This document shows, piece by piece, positions 23,769 to 36,445 of a DNA stretch of 64,000 nucleotides. Position 1 is the first letter of the stretch; each line of letters opens with the position of its first letter. The translations under genes and the position numbers were made by a program. The stretch is taken from NCBI GenBank assembly GCA_964036045.1, contig OZ038391.1:44279621-44343620 (forward strand), read 5' to 3'. The notes beneath the pieces were generated by a model, which searched no databases, was not told the DNA's origin, and was given only the letters and a program-made list of their open reading frames with translations. Origin of the DNA: Eutreptiella sp. 'Long Island Sound 2002'. Lineage: Eukaryota; Euglenozoa; Euglenophyceae; Eutreptiales; Eutreptiaceae.

Positions 23769-26700
23769 CTACCACTGACTGAAGAACGACAAGATGGTCA
23801 CAAATATCCAACAATTAGCCCCAAATTCTGTTGGTTGACCTTCAACTGCCCGTGCCCAGATCCTGAAGCTGAGTTTTTGGGGAGGGGGTACGACCTGCAG
23901 GAGTGATCGCTTCCTATCATTCAACAGCGCAGGCCGCAAGCGCCCCAAACTTTGCTCCTCTTTCATTTTTTTCTCAGTGTTGTACAATCGCTTGGCAAAT
24001 TCATACATGTTGTGCTGCACATCCTCATCCAACACATATTTCTGGATCCACGGTGGAAGGTCCACCTGTGCATCCTCATTGGGTACCTGTGGAGAGAGGA
24101 GGGGACAGGCATCCAAAAAAAAAGTTGCTGCACAAGCCTTGCGGAGCAACTCTAGGGCTGGGAGAAAGAAAGGAAGAAGCCTGCTGATGCATTGCGCCCA
24201 CCGTGACAGCGGGATCTGGCACGAACGCAGACAACTCCCCTGTGATCCCTCGGCACAGGGATGTTGTTGATATCATGCACTTCCGCCTTGGATTCCGATT
24301 GAGGGCAAATCTCCTAAAACTCGTGCTGACGAGACTGACGAAAGGACAGGCTCCCCTCTGCCCTGCACCAGTGTGCACAGTGGTTTGAAAACCATCCTTT
24401 GCCCTGTACGGGTACAGGGCTTAGGAACAGTTTCCAAATCACTGTGCACACTGGTGCCAGAGGGAGGGACATTTTTCAGACGCCTACATACCCCAGCAGA
24501 GAAAGCAAGTAATGGGATACAGGCACTGGGGTCTGGAGAGTGGCCGCACTGCCTGGGTAAGCACCCCAAACTGCACAATTGAAACTACAAAAGCACTGCA
24601 AACAACACGCAAGGAAGGAGAACAAGGCGTTCCAAACAATGGTCAAAAAGGGATTTTTCCAAACTTGGTCAGGGACCATCCAAGAGAGTAAAAAATTCTC
24701 TCACTGTGAGCACATGTTTTTGGCCCCTGTGCACTTAGAAAACCTCTAAAATGCCTTGAAAATGGCCCACTTAGGAACCGCAAATGGGCCCAAAACAGGT
24801 GCAAATGAGGTTTTCCAAAACAGCTCCAAAACTATCAAGGATACCAAAACTTGCTTTTTTGATCCATACAAACCTGATTTTCACCTTCTCCCCATATCAG
24901 TGCCAAAACCTTTTCAATGTGCATGCACTCAGGAGGGTGTGGAGTGCATATTGCACAGTGTGCGGAGCACACAAAGTGCGAAGTGCAAAATTGCACAGTG
25001 TCTGGTGCCCGGTGTCCCATGTAAAGAATTTGCAATGAATAGCATGCACAAACGTGATTTTCACCCTCTTTCTCCCGATATTAGTGCCGAAACATTTTCA
25101 ATGTGCACTTAGGAGGGTGTAGAGTGCATATTGCCAGTGTGCGGAGCACACAAAGTGCAAAATTGCAAAATTGCACAGTGTCTGGTGCACAGTGTCCCAT
25201 GTGTAGAATTTGTACTGAGTAGTATGCAGTGTTTGGTGTACAAAGTGCAAATGGCAAATCTTGCAGTGCGGAATATCTATCTGCTGAGTTGGTGTTGTGT
25301 AGTGCGGAGTACTGATTGCACAAAGTGAAATTTGCAAAATGCGTATTTGGCAGAGGGCAGGGCACTGCTCAATGTGCAGGTGTCCTGTGGACATTGTGCT
25401 GAGTGCCATATGCAAAATGCAGACTGCTGCAGGCGAACAAAGTCAGTCTTCGGCACGCAGTGCATTGGTCTGAAAGACTCACGAAGACATTAGCCAGTCT
25501 TGGACACTGTTGTTTGGTGTCTAAATGTCTCCGTGGGTCATGTGTTTTCAGGGTGCGGTTTCCGATGAAATAGTACAATGCATGTGTGGTATCATTTTGT
25601 GCTTCGCATCAAACCGAGGAGGAGGAGGAAGAGGAGGAGGAGGAGGAAGAGGAGGAGGAGGAGGAGGAGGAGGAGGAGGAGCAGTGACCCAGCCCTTGCC
25701 AGCTACCAGTCGAAGCCATGGGGGAAATGCAAAACAAGCTCCACCTCAGCTTTATTTGTAGCGGGACTGTTGCAGTAAAAGGAAGCCGCCTCTGTACCAC
25801 GAGACTAAAAGCATCACCCATCGACATAGAGGGAGATATACGCACCGCGCGCACCACGTTGTGCACCGCGCGCGCACCGCGCGTGCGTTTCTACCAACCC
25901 TTTCCTGCATTTTTCACATTTTTTCAGGGTGGCAAGGACGCGGTGGCCTAAGGGGTAAGCACACAACAACGGAGGCCTCCACTCCATCCTCCTCACCAAT
26001 GGTGGTTGTGGCCGCCCACACCCCCTGCCAGGGGAGGGCCGTAGGAAGAGGAAGAAGAGGATGTAGAACTCTCCGGTACGGCCGCTCGACTTTCATTTGT
26101 TCTCTATAGAGGGAGGGGCGAGGCACCCGTGGCAATTGTCCGCCATTGCGACAGCCATCGCAACCTGGCTTGGCGCCCTATCCCGCAGCCACGGCACACG
26201 GGCTCACCACAAGGGTGGGGCAAATAGTGGTGAGGTGCAGAAAACAGCACAAGGGGAAAGAAAAGGTTGTACGCGCACGTGGAAAACGAATGCACCGCGC
26301 GCGCACCGCGTGGTGCACCGCGCGTGCGTCTCCCTCATAGGTTTCATATGCAAGGCTGACAGAAGAGGAGAGCAGGTGGGTCCAGTTTGTATCAGGTCCT
26401 TATCCTGCCGGAGTCCCCCTACAACCACCATTGTCACCATACTTGCGGACTGCAAAATCAATGGAAAATATACTGCACAAGCGATCGAAACCACAGGCGG
26501 ACTAATTTGACTTTGTTGTGTGGTTGGTGACTGATGTGAACGACTGAAGCTTGTGCAGAGAGGGAAGATTGCTCTGGAGAATCAATGTGGACCGGTTGTA
26601 CTACTCAATGGCTACAATGCTACTCTGGTCTATCCGGTGTGGAGTTAGGCTGTCTTGATGAGGAGGAAGTGGGGTATGTTCTAGTTGGGGGCTGTGTGCA

Positions 26701-29700
26701 CTACACCAAGCGAAATGGCATGAGCGGGCAGCAGTGCAGCATGCTGGACCACTGTGTGGTGTGAGGGCAAATATTGATCGTGTTCTGTGGGCCCTCATGG
26801 TGGTTCACTTGTTTATACTGCCATCTGTTGAGAGGAAGGCTGCAGCCACCCCTACTTGATCTGTGTGATTGGCTGTTTGGGAGCAATTACAGGGAAGGAG
26901 AACTGTGTGGTGTGCGCAAACGGACATGTTTAGCCCTCGCACAATGCGGCACAGGTTGACTCTGCTCTGACATCACAGCTGTTGGGCTTTTTTGTTGGTT
27001 CAACCCGTGCATGATCTAACAGGTTTTTGCTGCTCTGACCTTGCATTCTTTGGGCCAGCTTCATGGTCCCCAGAAAGGGGAAAGCAGCCCATTGCCAGCA
27101 CAAAGTGGTGGTTTGAATTTGGGCTGGGTGAGACCAAATGGATTGGGGGAGAGTGGCATTGGCTGCCAGTCAGACATGTGTCACATAGTTTGAAAACACG
27201 CTTGTGGTAGCATCAGGAGTAGGTACCAGCTTCTGCTTATGTCCTGATGGAGTACCCCGAAATGTGTCATGGCAGTGCGAAGGTACGCCGTAGCAGCACA
27301 TAATCCGCCCCCCATCCCGATTCATCATAGCACAGTGGTAATAGCGGGTAGCCCACCGCCATAAACCGTACATGGACCTCAGCGTACATATCAGCTTGGC
27401 GTACATTTCAGCTCGGCGTAGATTTGGCCGGCCGGCTGAATCGGCCCACCTAATGTACGGTTTAATCCATCAGCCCCACCTCCAGTGAAGCCCCCCCCCT
27501 CCCCCCCCCCAAACCTCCCGTGGCGTGCGCTTTCCTCACTCACTTTGCTTGCTCGAGACGTGCACCTGTGCATGAGTAAACGCTGTCAGCGGACCGTTTT
27601 TGGGGAACGCCTTGTGTGTGGACCACCGAACCACCCCTTACTTTGGCTCCCTTCGCTCGACGCGGGGGCCAGCCCCCGCACCCCCCTTAAATAACCAGAC
27701 TCCTGCGGTGGCCACAGACCGCCTTGTGTGTGCTCACCTTGAGTATGCACTGCCTTGTGTGTGGACCACCAAACCACCCCTTGCTTTGGCTTACTTCACT
27801 TGACTGTGGGAGCGAAATGTTGAGTGTTGGGGGGGGGGGGGGGTTCTACAAGGGAGAGTGATGGATTAGACCGTACATTTGGTCGGCCCGCCGAATGTAC
27901 GCTGAGCTGAAATGTACGCTGAGACCATGTACGGTTTATTCCATCGGGCCGTAGTAGCAAGAAAATGCATGGTGTGCAGGTGAGGAGTGCACAGCAGCAG
28001 GTAATTTGCACTGAAGAAGAGCACAGTGTGCAATGTGCAGTGTGCATGATTCGTATTATGTGTGCAGTACGGCATGCATTGTGCGTGGTGTGCAGAGTGT
28101 GCGAGGAGTGTGTGGAGTGCATGGTGGTGCAGTGTTTGCACACTGTTTACCAAAACAGAGTGCAAGATGGTGTCAGGGTCTGGTGCTGAGTCCAACTCAG
28201 CTTCTGTTCTAAAGACAGGCATCTCCTTTCATTTCCTGTCGCCTGCTGCTCTCACTATTTGGGAAACAGAAACTGTGCTGAGGCACAATGTTTGGTACCC
28301 ATGCTTGTACTCTTGTGGGGGAGTCAGTGGTTAGGAGAGGGTTCATTTCAGGTTTCATGCTGAGGTGGTAATTACTCCAGTGACCAACAGATGGTGGACA
28401 TTGAGCATCAACAACCAATCGGCCGGGGGTGTCGGCCCAAAATGTTCTTGGAAGAGCCTTTTCCTTTGCCTTTGCACCATTTTGATACAAAAATATGGGA
28501 ACTTTGAGGAATCCTTGCTCCAACATATTTCAACTCACAATGGCAGTGCTTTCATTTTTTCATTTGGTCAGAGACCACCTTGAAACACCATCCTTGCACA
28601 CCATCTAGCGCCTGGTTACCTCCGAGCCAACGTGGCTTGTCAGCCGCCATTAATGGGTGCCATCAACGGATTGCAGCACCGTCCTACCACCTGAGGTCGG
28701 CCTCATGCAAGTATGTAACAGTTTTTCTGGGGGTCCCGGTTATCCCTCAAAAAACAAAATACCTCCGCATATCATTATTGGCAGAATATCCGGCAGACAC
28801 AGCACACCAGTCCCACAAGACCCCCTGTCTAAATATGCTATTGCACACACTGCAACACTACCTCAACACTGAGCAACAACAACTGATCGTCTTCGAATTC
28901 ATCCAACTGAAAGTAGATGTCTTGGTATTCAAAACAGCGCCTCCATCTACGCACCGGTGCCACGGTAGTATCGCGCTGCAACAGGTTCAGCAGGAGGCAT
29001 AAAACATGAGGATACTGAGGGTACGTCTCAGACAAAGATAGATAGAATGGGATATGTGTTCGGCGAGCTGTGGTCGCCTTTACATGCATTTTCCGGCGTA
29101 GGGTGAGCAGGCTGTTGGGCGGCAGGCCAAGAAGCAGGCAGGAGCATTGGAAGCAAAACTCTCAAACTGCAACTTTGTTTGCTGTGCAAAAATTCGGTGG
29201 AGGGTACATTCAGTTGTCAAACACATGAGATACACATGAGGCCCAAATTCGACACGGATCCCCCGTCCACGAATATGGCTATGTTGGGCAGTGTCTGCAT
29301 CCAGAACAATGCAAATAAGGAACAAGAAAAAGCATCAGACGAGGCTCTACACCCCTGGCTCGGTTGGTACTGCTTGAGACACTGTTTTGGATCCATATGC
29401 GTCGCACCAAAAGGAATTGCCAGTTGCGCTGTTAACCTCCAACACAATAGACGAATGCCGAAAAGAATAACACAGTGCTGGTTTTGAATGGAAGCGAAAC
29501 AAGACATGCTCAAATCAGAGAGAAGCCCAAACTGCCCACTTTTGGGAAGAAACAAATTTCACTTTTGGGAACAAACAAATTTCACTGTAAAATACACGAG
29601 TATGGGTATGTGTGGAGCACCCCAAAGAAAGCCGAAAAATCAGCACCTTCCCTTTCACTCAGCTCCGTGCTGCCATGTCTAGTTTGTCTGGAAAGCAACA

Positions 29701-32700
29701 CAAACCCTTGCCCACCCTGCGTCTTGGTCTCGGCATGCAAATAGTTTGTTCTCTGCCCCCGAAGTTCCAGAAATACGCAAAAGTCGCAATGCACACGTGC
29801 GCATCGCTGCATGTCAGTGGATGCTGCATGATAGCAGCCAGTTTCAGACCCTCCATGCGGAGTTCATTCTTGGTCAGCATGATCCAAGGCTAGGTGGGAC
29901 AATGTCTCTTGATCATCGTGGATGGCCAAGCCACCCATTACACGGGGGGCCCACCTGTTTGAGCAATGCGACGTACTCCTTGGCGGTGATGGCGCGCTCC
30001 TCCAGCACCACCTTCTTGTTGGTTATGCACCGCGTTGAGTGAGTGTATAGAGACAGCTCGGAGGTGTGGTCCCGCTGCTTGCGGTGTCTGACACTCTGAC
30101 TATTGTCAGCGCTGGAGTTTTTCAAGAAATCGGTCTGCACAAAGAACTCCTCAAAACGCAGGCACAACGAGGGCATGACCTCCTTAAACTTCCGTGAGAT
30201 GCGGAAATTCCTGGGAACAGCATCAGCGCTAGGAGACTGCGAACATGCACGAAGGTAAGTGCACAAGTGGAAAGAGTCTAAGCTCTGGGTAAGGCAACAG
30301 TACACCGCAGTAAAACAAAACTGTTAGTCAATTGCAAAATGAATCATTGCCCACCACCACAACCACCAGCACTTTGCTGTTGCAGAACGGCGTGTCGAGA
30401 GACGCCGTGTGCTATGAGAGAGCCTGTTTTGCAGGTGTGTGTTGATTCACGCACGGAAAATGGAGGAGGGGTGTGCGAGAGGGGAGAGCCAAAAGGATCG
30501 CAAAGAGCTCCTGATCAGCAGAATACATCAAGTCTTGAGAAAATTCGAGGAGGCAGGTGAACCACCATCTTTTCAATTGTGCGCACGTGTCCTTTGGTTG
30601 GTGCCCTTGACACGCATCGGCAGAACTTGGAGAGAGCGAGAGAGAGAACTCACATCTGGACGTCCTACGGCAACAAAACCCTGATACTTTAACAGGCATG
30701 TGTACTAAAAAACGAAAGTGAAAGGGGTTTGTTTACAGCAGTCACATCCTGATGCAAACACCATTGCTGAGCACTTGGTCTTCCCACGGTCCTGGCTGGC
30801 AAACCTCAAAAGCAACAAATCTGTGGGCAGCGAGACATTAACGAGGTGTTACTTGTGGGGCGCAAGATCCCGCCCCCTTTACCAACATCGGGGGAATGGG
30901 CTAATCGCATCGACTGGGAAAACGCAATGGCTGCATACGCTGCAGCATAGCGTTGTCAAAATCGTGACAAAATGCGTGGTTTATCTATCGTGTATTGCAG
31001 CATAATCCAGGCTCAGAAATGATTGGCAAGCACATACTTGAAGAACCCAGAGGAAGTCGGGGCGTGCATGCCAAGAATACGGCAGATGGCCTCAACGACT
31101 CGAATGATTTTTCGAGGGAAGTCTGTGGAATTGTCAATGTACTCAACGTGAGGGTGCCCTTTCCAAACCTGAAGGGTATAAACCAAAATGGGAGGTATTG
31201 GTGCCTCACAGCGTCGGAACCGGCAGGTCCCGCATAAGCCAAAGTAGCACTACTGCGCACCCAAACTGCACGCATGGTCGAAAGCGGGGCGGGCAATCGC
31301 AACTCCCTGGCCGCGAGTTCCCGTTGACTGAGGAGCATGGTTTTCTGGCTTCAAATGGGCGGCGGCTGCAGCATCCAATTCCTGGACACTTTGGGACTGG
31401 GTGATTCTTCCTATCTACATCTATCGATCTATCTATCTATCCATCCAACTCTTTTCTGATCTATCCTGCCATCTATCTCTCCACACCTATATTTCAGTGC
31501 CATGCCCGCGCGGGGGCAGCATAACAGCAGCATAACATGGCGGTTGACGAGATAGGCCCCCTTTGGGACAATCAATCCCCAAGCAGCAAGATGAGTAAGC
31601 TTGGGGGGGGGTGGGGGGCAGAATTTGTCTGTTGATCGGTGCTGATGCGCTTCAATATTCGCTTGCGGTGAATACGAACCAAAAATCCTGTCCAACCGGG
31701 GTTTATGCCGTGTGACACTCCAAGGCTTATAACGACCACGGAGACAGTCACCTGGAGGCTTTCCCATCATCCACTGTGCTGGCGGGTCTGTTTTTTGATT
31801 GGGTCTTTCGTTTTAAAGTGTGGCTTGGCTGACCGCGTTTGGTGAGCAGGCGAGGTGCAGATCAGCTGGGAGGGGACATATTATGTCTGTTGATCGGTGC
31901 TGCTGGATTTCATTCATTCACGTATTTCATTTCGGGGTGACAGCTGAATATGAACCGATAATCCTCGACAACCACGCAAGCCTCCGCGGATTTCGGACCG
32001 CACGTCTTGGTACCTGCTTGATTTTCTCGTCCAACGCAGCAGCCTCCTCTGGAGTTTCCCTGCGGCACTCGTTGTTCTGCAAGGTATAGTATTCCTCAGC
32101 TCCGATGGCAGTTGTTTCCAGGTGAATGACAGCGTCGTACCTCTCCTCGCGGATCATGTCAGTCTCCCACTTCATCTGCTCCATTAGTTCACTCCACCGC
32201 TGCACAACGGTTTGTGCACTGGTGTGGCACATGATATTTAGTTTAGACAGTTGAAGGGGGAGAGTCAGAGCCTGGAAAGCACTCGATCGCCTCCAAACGA
32301 AAGGCAGGTGCAGGTGCAGTCGTTGCACTCGGTTGCACATGCACACCGCAAAGGAGCCAAGAAAAAACCGGGGCAAGAATCTGGCCACTCAAGTGGGACA
32401 TGGGCAGGGTCGATGACAATGCGAGTGAAAAATACCACGACCTCCAACTGCCAAACCTACGAAACTCTACGAAACACGATTTCCACGGCAGAGTTGCGAG
32501 GCAGTGGAGAAGGAGCTGAGGTCGATTCTGAGAGTACATCGCTGTTTGTAGGTGCGCGTTGGTGAACAGCCTCCAGCTCGACCATTGTCCACTTTTACGC
32601 CCACCCGAACCCCTGACGTTTTGCTGACAGTTTGGACGTTTCTGGGAAGGTTATCCGACCAAAAAGAGGCGATAACAAAAAGGTCTGCACCATGCAGTTA

Positions 32701-34150
32701 ACGGCTGTTAATTCACCGCTGTAAACTATCAACCGCCAAGAACACTGAGGTTTCTTGACCAAAAGCAAATCTTGTATTACGGCGGACGGGATTGAACTGG
32801 TCGTAGTGGAAGGTTAAGGCACGACAAAAGGCACGACAAAAGGCACGACAAAACGGACCTGGTTGTCCATGTACGCAGCAGCATCCATTGTGCCACGGTC
32901 ACATAAGATGACTGTAGGCCTACCACTGGACTTTGCTATTCGGATGAAACTGTCTTCCATTCCCATCTGACACAAGATACGGGAACTCTCCCAGCACATC
33001 TGGTGTTCTTGAGAGGAATGTACAGGGAATCCTGCACCACCGTTCGCGAAGATGGTCGCGTTCTCCGGGACCATAAACACCTGCCCGAAAACGGAAAGCG
33101 GTCTCCGACGCTCCCTCTTATCCGAACCCCTTCCCCATGGTCGCGCCCTCAATCAACCGAAGATGCCAGCATTCCACGTCCAACTTCCCTCGTCATGTGT
33201 CAGAGCCACGTGCCGCGTAACACCACTACCCTCAAAAGCTGCATGCGGGATCCCAAAACACCGTCCCCTTCCCGTTGCCAACGAATGCCTTTTCCACTCG
33301 CCTGTGTAAGGTTTGGCCAGATGGCGAGAGACCTGTGTTCCCAAGGATCGGAGATAATCCGCAATCGTGGACAATGCGGTCGTCTTCCCTGCGTAACAGA
33401 GACAAGCTTGATTCGTTATCAAAGCTCACCTTCACCCTGTGCCCAGTCAGCTGGGAACGGACTGGAGTAAAAGTGTTCTGCTGCACAGGTGGGGGTCACA
33501 GTAAGCTTTCCTTTTTGACCGGAATGCGCATGCAATCACCACAAACCCTCAAACTCCAAGATTTGAGAAACCAACAGGCGCACGAGCGGGAACACGCTGT
33601 GTGCACGTACTGCCAGACGTGACAGAGAAGAAAATCGGTGTTTCGCCACTTACTAGTGATACACTTCTTCTTCACACCTCACATGTGACTGACTTGTCCG
33701 GCAACTGGTACACGGCAGGCAACGAGGCTCAAAGCGCAAAACCTCTGATATTGGTCTCTTCGGTAGTGACGCCGGCAGAGCGACGTGCAACGATGAGATG
33801 TTTCAGGGCAATTACGGAGTTGGTCGGATCTGTCGGATCGCACAGTTTTGTGTGACGTGCAGTTATTTGTGAACTAGTAAAATACCCCTGTGCATGAATT
33901 CCAGATGAACAACAGTTTACAAACCTCCGCACGGTCCTCCGGTGAGAACGATTCGGAAAGCATGCGGGGCCACATCCGGGGCGTCAGTTTCAATGTCAGC
34001 TCTTCCCACTTCCATGGACTCATTAATTTCCAGCTCATCCAAGTCGCATACTTCGTTCATGGTTGAATCCTTCCCGCGGATCGTTGATCCAGCTTTCGAC
34101 CAGTTGCGAGAGAGACTGCTGAGGTAGACAAAGCAGACCAAAGAGGGCAT
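23769..34150 (-). CDS. TTD14-like P-loop NTPase/CYTH-like protein, eight exons
   Basis: Exons (minus strand): 34,150-33,925; 33,388-33,333; 33,080-32,859; 32,199-32,014; 31,168-31,038; 30,210-29,955; 28,975-28,862; 24,086-23,769. All seven introns are GT..AG, phases agree, and the sum is 1,509 nt (502 residues plus stop). The Walker A loop GGPCGGKTT spans the first junction (residues 71-79); CDRGTMDAAAYM near 160 is the second NTPase landmark. Then GHPHVEYIDNSTDF (exon 5), an exon 6 region like the family's second domain, and RRCFEYQDIYFQLD (exon 7). This order matches TTD14, the Drosophila GTP- and phosphoinositide-binding protein needed for TRPL trafficking; the role here is inferred. The start is uncertain: a pyrimidine-rich stretch ending CTCAG about 30 bases inside the first exon could be an acceptor from a further exon. 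Intron 7 (4.8 kb) is full of repeats. Confidence 0.88.
24873..25230. repeat. Tandem duplication (about 180 bp) in intron 7
   Basis: GATTTTCACC..TTTTCAATGTGCA..GGAGGGTGT..GTGCGGAGCACACAAAGTGC occurs from about 24,875 and again from about 25,055. It is followed to about 25,430 by degenerate AGTGCA-type repeats; similar AGTGCA-rich DNA is at 27,962-28,190. All of it lies inside intron 7 of the TTD14-like gene. Confidence 0.8.
25616..25681. repeat. GGA trinucleotide microsatellite
   Basis: About 66 bases of GAGGAG with occasional GAA, in intron 7. Translated on either strand it gives Gly, Arg or Ser runs that are not coding. Confidence 0.95.
25842..26328. repeat. Paired CACCGCGCG-rich motifs in intron 7
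   Basis: Two copies of a TGCACCGCGCGCGCACCGCG-type motif, at 25,842-25,888 and 26,291-26,328. The same kind of CG-repeat recurs next to R1-type repeats at 41,381-41,413 and 55,191-55,219. Confidence 0.7.
27363..27463. repeat. Small inverted-repeat element, copy 1 (MITE-like)
   Basis: Begins AAACCGTACAT and ends ATGTACGGTTT, exact terminal inverted repeats of 11 bp, about 101 bp long. Internal GCGTACATTTCAGCTC is shared, in opposite orientation, with the copy at 27,868-27,937. In intron 7. Confidence 0.75.
27868..27937. repeat. Small inverted-repeat element, copy 2, opposite orientation
   Basis: Its reverse complement aligns with 27,363-27,463, with a shorter interior. The flanking GATGGATTA here corresponds to TAATCCATC beside copy 1. 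Between the copies a 52-base segment (CCTTGTGTGTGGACCACC...) is directly repeated at about 27,610 and 27,752. Confidence 0.75.
31404..31487. repeat. ATCT tetranucleotide microsatellite
   Basis: Imperfect ATCT repeats inside intron 4 of the TTD14-like gene. Confidence 0.85.
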
Positions 34151-36445
34151 GACTGGTGAAGGTCAGGTGCAGCCGCGACCGGGCCGAACTATCTGACGAG
34201 AGGAACTTGCGTTACTTGTCAGCGGTCGACAGGTCATACGTTTCAGCGGTGCTCAGCACGCTCAGCAGGGTTCTCGCAGAAAATCCTGGGGAACCCAGGC
34301 ATTTTATTCCAAACGGGGGCGGGGCGGCGTGCACCGTGGGTTGTGGGGAGGGCATACTTGGGATGGTATGGAGCACGAAAAGGAGACTTAAATCCGGCTT
34401 TGGCAGTTGGGGATTTTGTGGCAGTTGGGGAATGCGTGGGGGGGGAGCCCACGAGACTCCCCAAGTTGTCGGATAGATTTGTTGCGACCTCCAGTGCCCT
34501 TGGTTTCGACGGCCCGAGGCAAGGGGATGCAGTTCCAATGGGTGGATCCACATGGGGTAAAGTGGGGCTGGCTTCGCTCTTGGTGGTGGGCACGTTGTGG
34601 TTCCATAAAGTGTCCATCGTGTTCACTGCAGAAATGGTATGGTTGCCACTCAAGTGAAGGATCCAGGCTCTGAAAAAATGCTGAAGTGAAGAGCTATGGG
34701 AGAAAAGCTCAAGTGAAAAGCCGGCACAGGTAACAATGGTTGCGATTGCCCGAAGAATGAAGGGCTCCATATCAAAATTGTACTTTGGGAAGCCCACTGA
34801 TTCGCGGGTCCGGTCAGCAACCCACATACGGTACAATTTGTACGGCGACAGGCTCATTTACTGTAGAATTGGGGTTAAAGACGCTAAAAACAAGGGACGG
34901 CGGATGTGGGAAAGCAGGCTCGAATATCCTTGAGAGAACCATGAAGGAAGACTGCAGAGCTTTTGTAGGTAAGCCTAGGGGTACAGTTATGAAGAAAGAG
35001 TGGATGCCCACAATGCATGCAGCACCATCCAAACGAGGAATAGCCTACCTACTAGGGCAATCACGCAAAGGCATCAAAGCTGAGTCCTAGCAAGGAAGCA
35101 TAGGTTAGATTACCCCTAGACAATCGTAACCTTCGTGAATAGAAGCAAATTTTCGGCGCATGTATGTGCCTCTAGTTGGCCAACAAGATTGTTTAAAGCG
35201 TAAAACTGACTCTGAGGATGAAAAAATTTATCTAGATGAAGAAGATGAAGAGACTGAAGGCAATGTTGAAGTATAGGACCCCTTTACATATGTGTAGGAA
35301 TGGTGCTTGAAAACATTAAGCAATTGTAAGAAGAAAGATGGGTTTGATGCGTGTTACATGGCTAGGCTTGGTTGCTGCGGCGCTGCTCACCTCCCCCAAC
35401 CAAGCCTAGCATATCCTTTCATCATTTGGTCTAAGACAAAAAAAATGATGTATGTTCTCTTTTCAAGGCTCAAAACGTGCAAAAACGATAAAAAATGTGA
35501 AAAGATAGCTGATTCGCGGTTCAAAATTGTTCAAAACAACCCCAACTTTGCAAACATGAAGATCACATATGTGAATGCATTGTCTCGTAACTCCGTTTGG
35601 CATACTTTAACAGATTGACCTACCTTACTTTGCTGTTGAAAAGACAGCATGTGTCGGTACGATGTTTCCGATTGAAGAATGCAAAAAAGCAAAATTGCAT
35701 TTTTTCAGCGTAGCGCAACTCATTTGCCCTCAGCATTATGAGAGTAGTGACGGATTGCAGTATACGTCCCCCCCAACCGGCTCCGGCTACCTTATCTGTA
35801 TAAGTCTGCTCCCTTGCTAGCTCAAGAAGGGTTTTAGCGACAAACATACGAACTTGGATGAAAACCTACATTGCTAGTAAGGTAAACGAACCGATAACTA
35901 TACCAGTGACCAATTTTTATACCACGACATATAAATGGAAAAGTTTCACAAGAAAAAGTAGTTTAATGATTACCCTTATATCTTGGGACCATGAGCTATT
36001 GATTAGATTTCTTTCTTCTAAGTGAGTACGGATGTTCCTACCCTTTAGGGGCCCGGGTGTGCCTTGATGAGGGTGCAACTACCCATTTTGATGAATTTTA
36101 AAAAGGATTTTTTTTAAATTTTTTGTAAAAATTTTGAAAAGCGTGTAGCATGGCCCATGCATTGCTATTTGTCATTGTTCTACTGTTTTAAATCCTTTAT
36201 CTAACCTGTTGTTGGTGCGCAAAACACATTTTCTACCTTATATACTGCCCAAAATAGTTTCAACAACCAACATGTTGAAAATGGAAAATCTTTGTTTTTC
36301 TTTGTCTATTTAAATGAAAAGGTCACACATGCACAACACCCCATCCCACAAGTATGGCACATAGAATTCGACTTACATGTTTTGTTGCTGAGTCATCTTA
36401 GGACCCCTGTTCATGTGTTGAGGAACACAATATCAGAAAGCAGTG
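34151..36445. other. No supported gene
   Basis: A 204-codon minus-strand frame (34,857-34,243) upstream of the TTD14-like gene is Pro/Ser/Thr-rich. It could hold an extra 5' exon but shows no conserved motif. A short plus-strand frame near 35,159-35,275 has an acidic end (DSEDEK..DEEDEE). The remainder is AT-rich. Confidence 0.4.

Noticed and set aside
25616-25681. Gly- or Ser-rich protein from the GGA repeat
   Set aside because: Simple microsatellite inside an intron.
32200-32230. Upstream acceptor CACACCAG for exon 4 of the TTD14-like gene
   Set aside because: In the required phase it leads to a TGA within ten codons; the acceptor at 32,200/32,199 keeps the frame.
34243-34857. Minus-strand frame as the first exon of the TTD14-like gene
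   Set aside because: No conserved motif and no convincing donor could be chosen. Kept only as a possibility.
35159-35275. Short acidic-ended frame as a gene
   Set aside because: Too short, no family match, no splice support.
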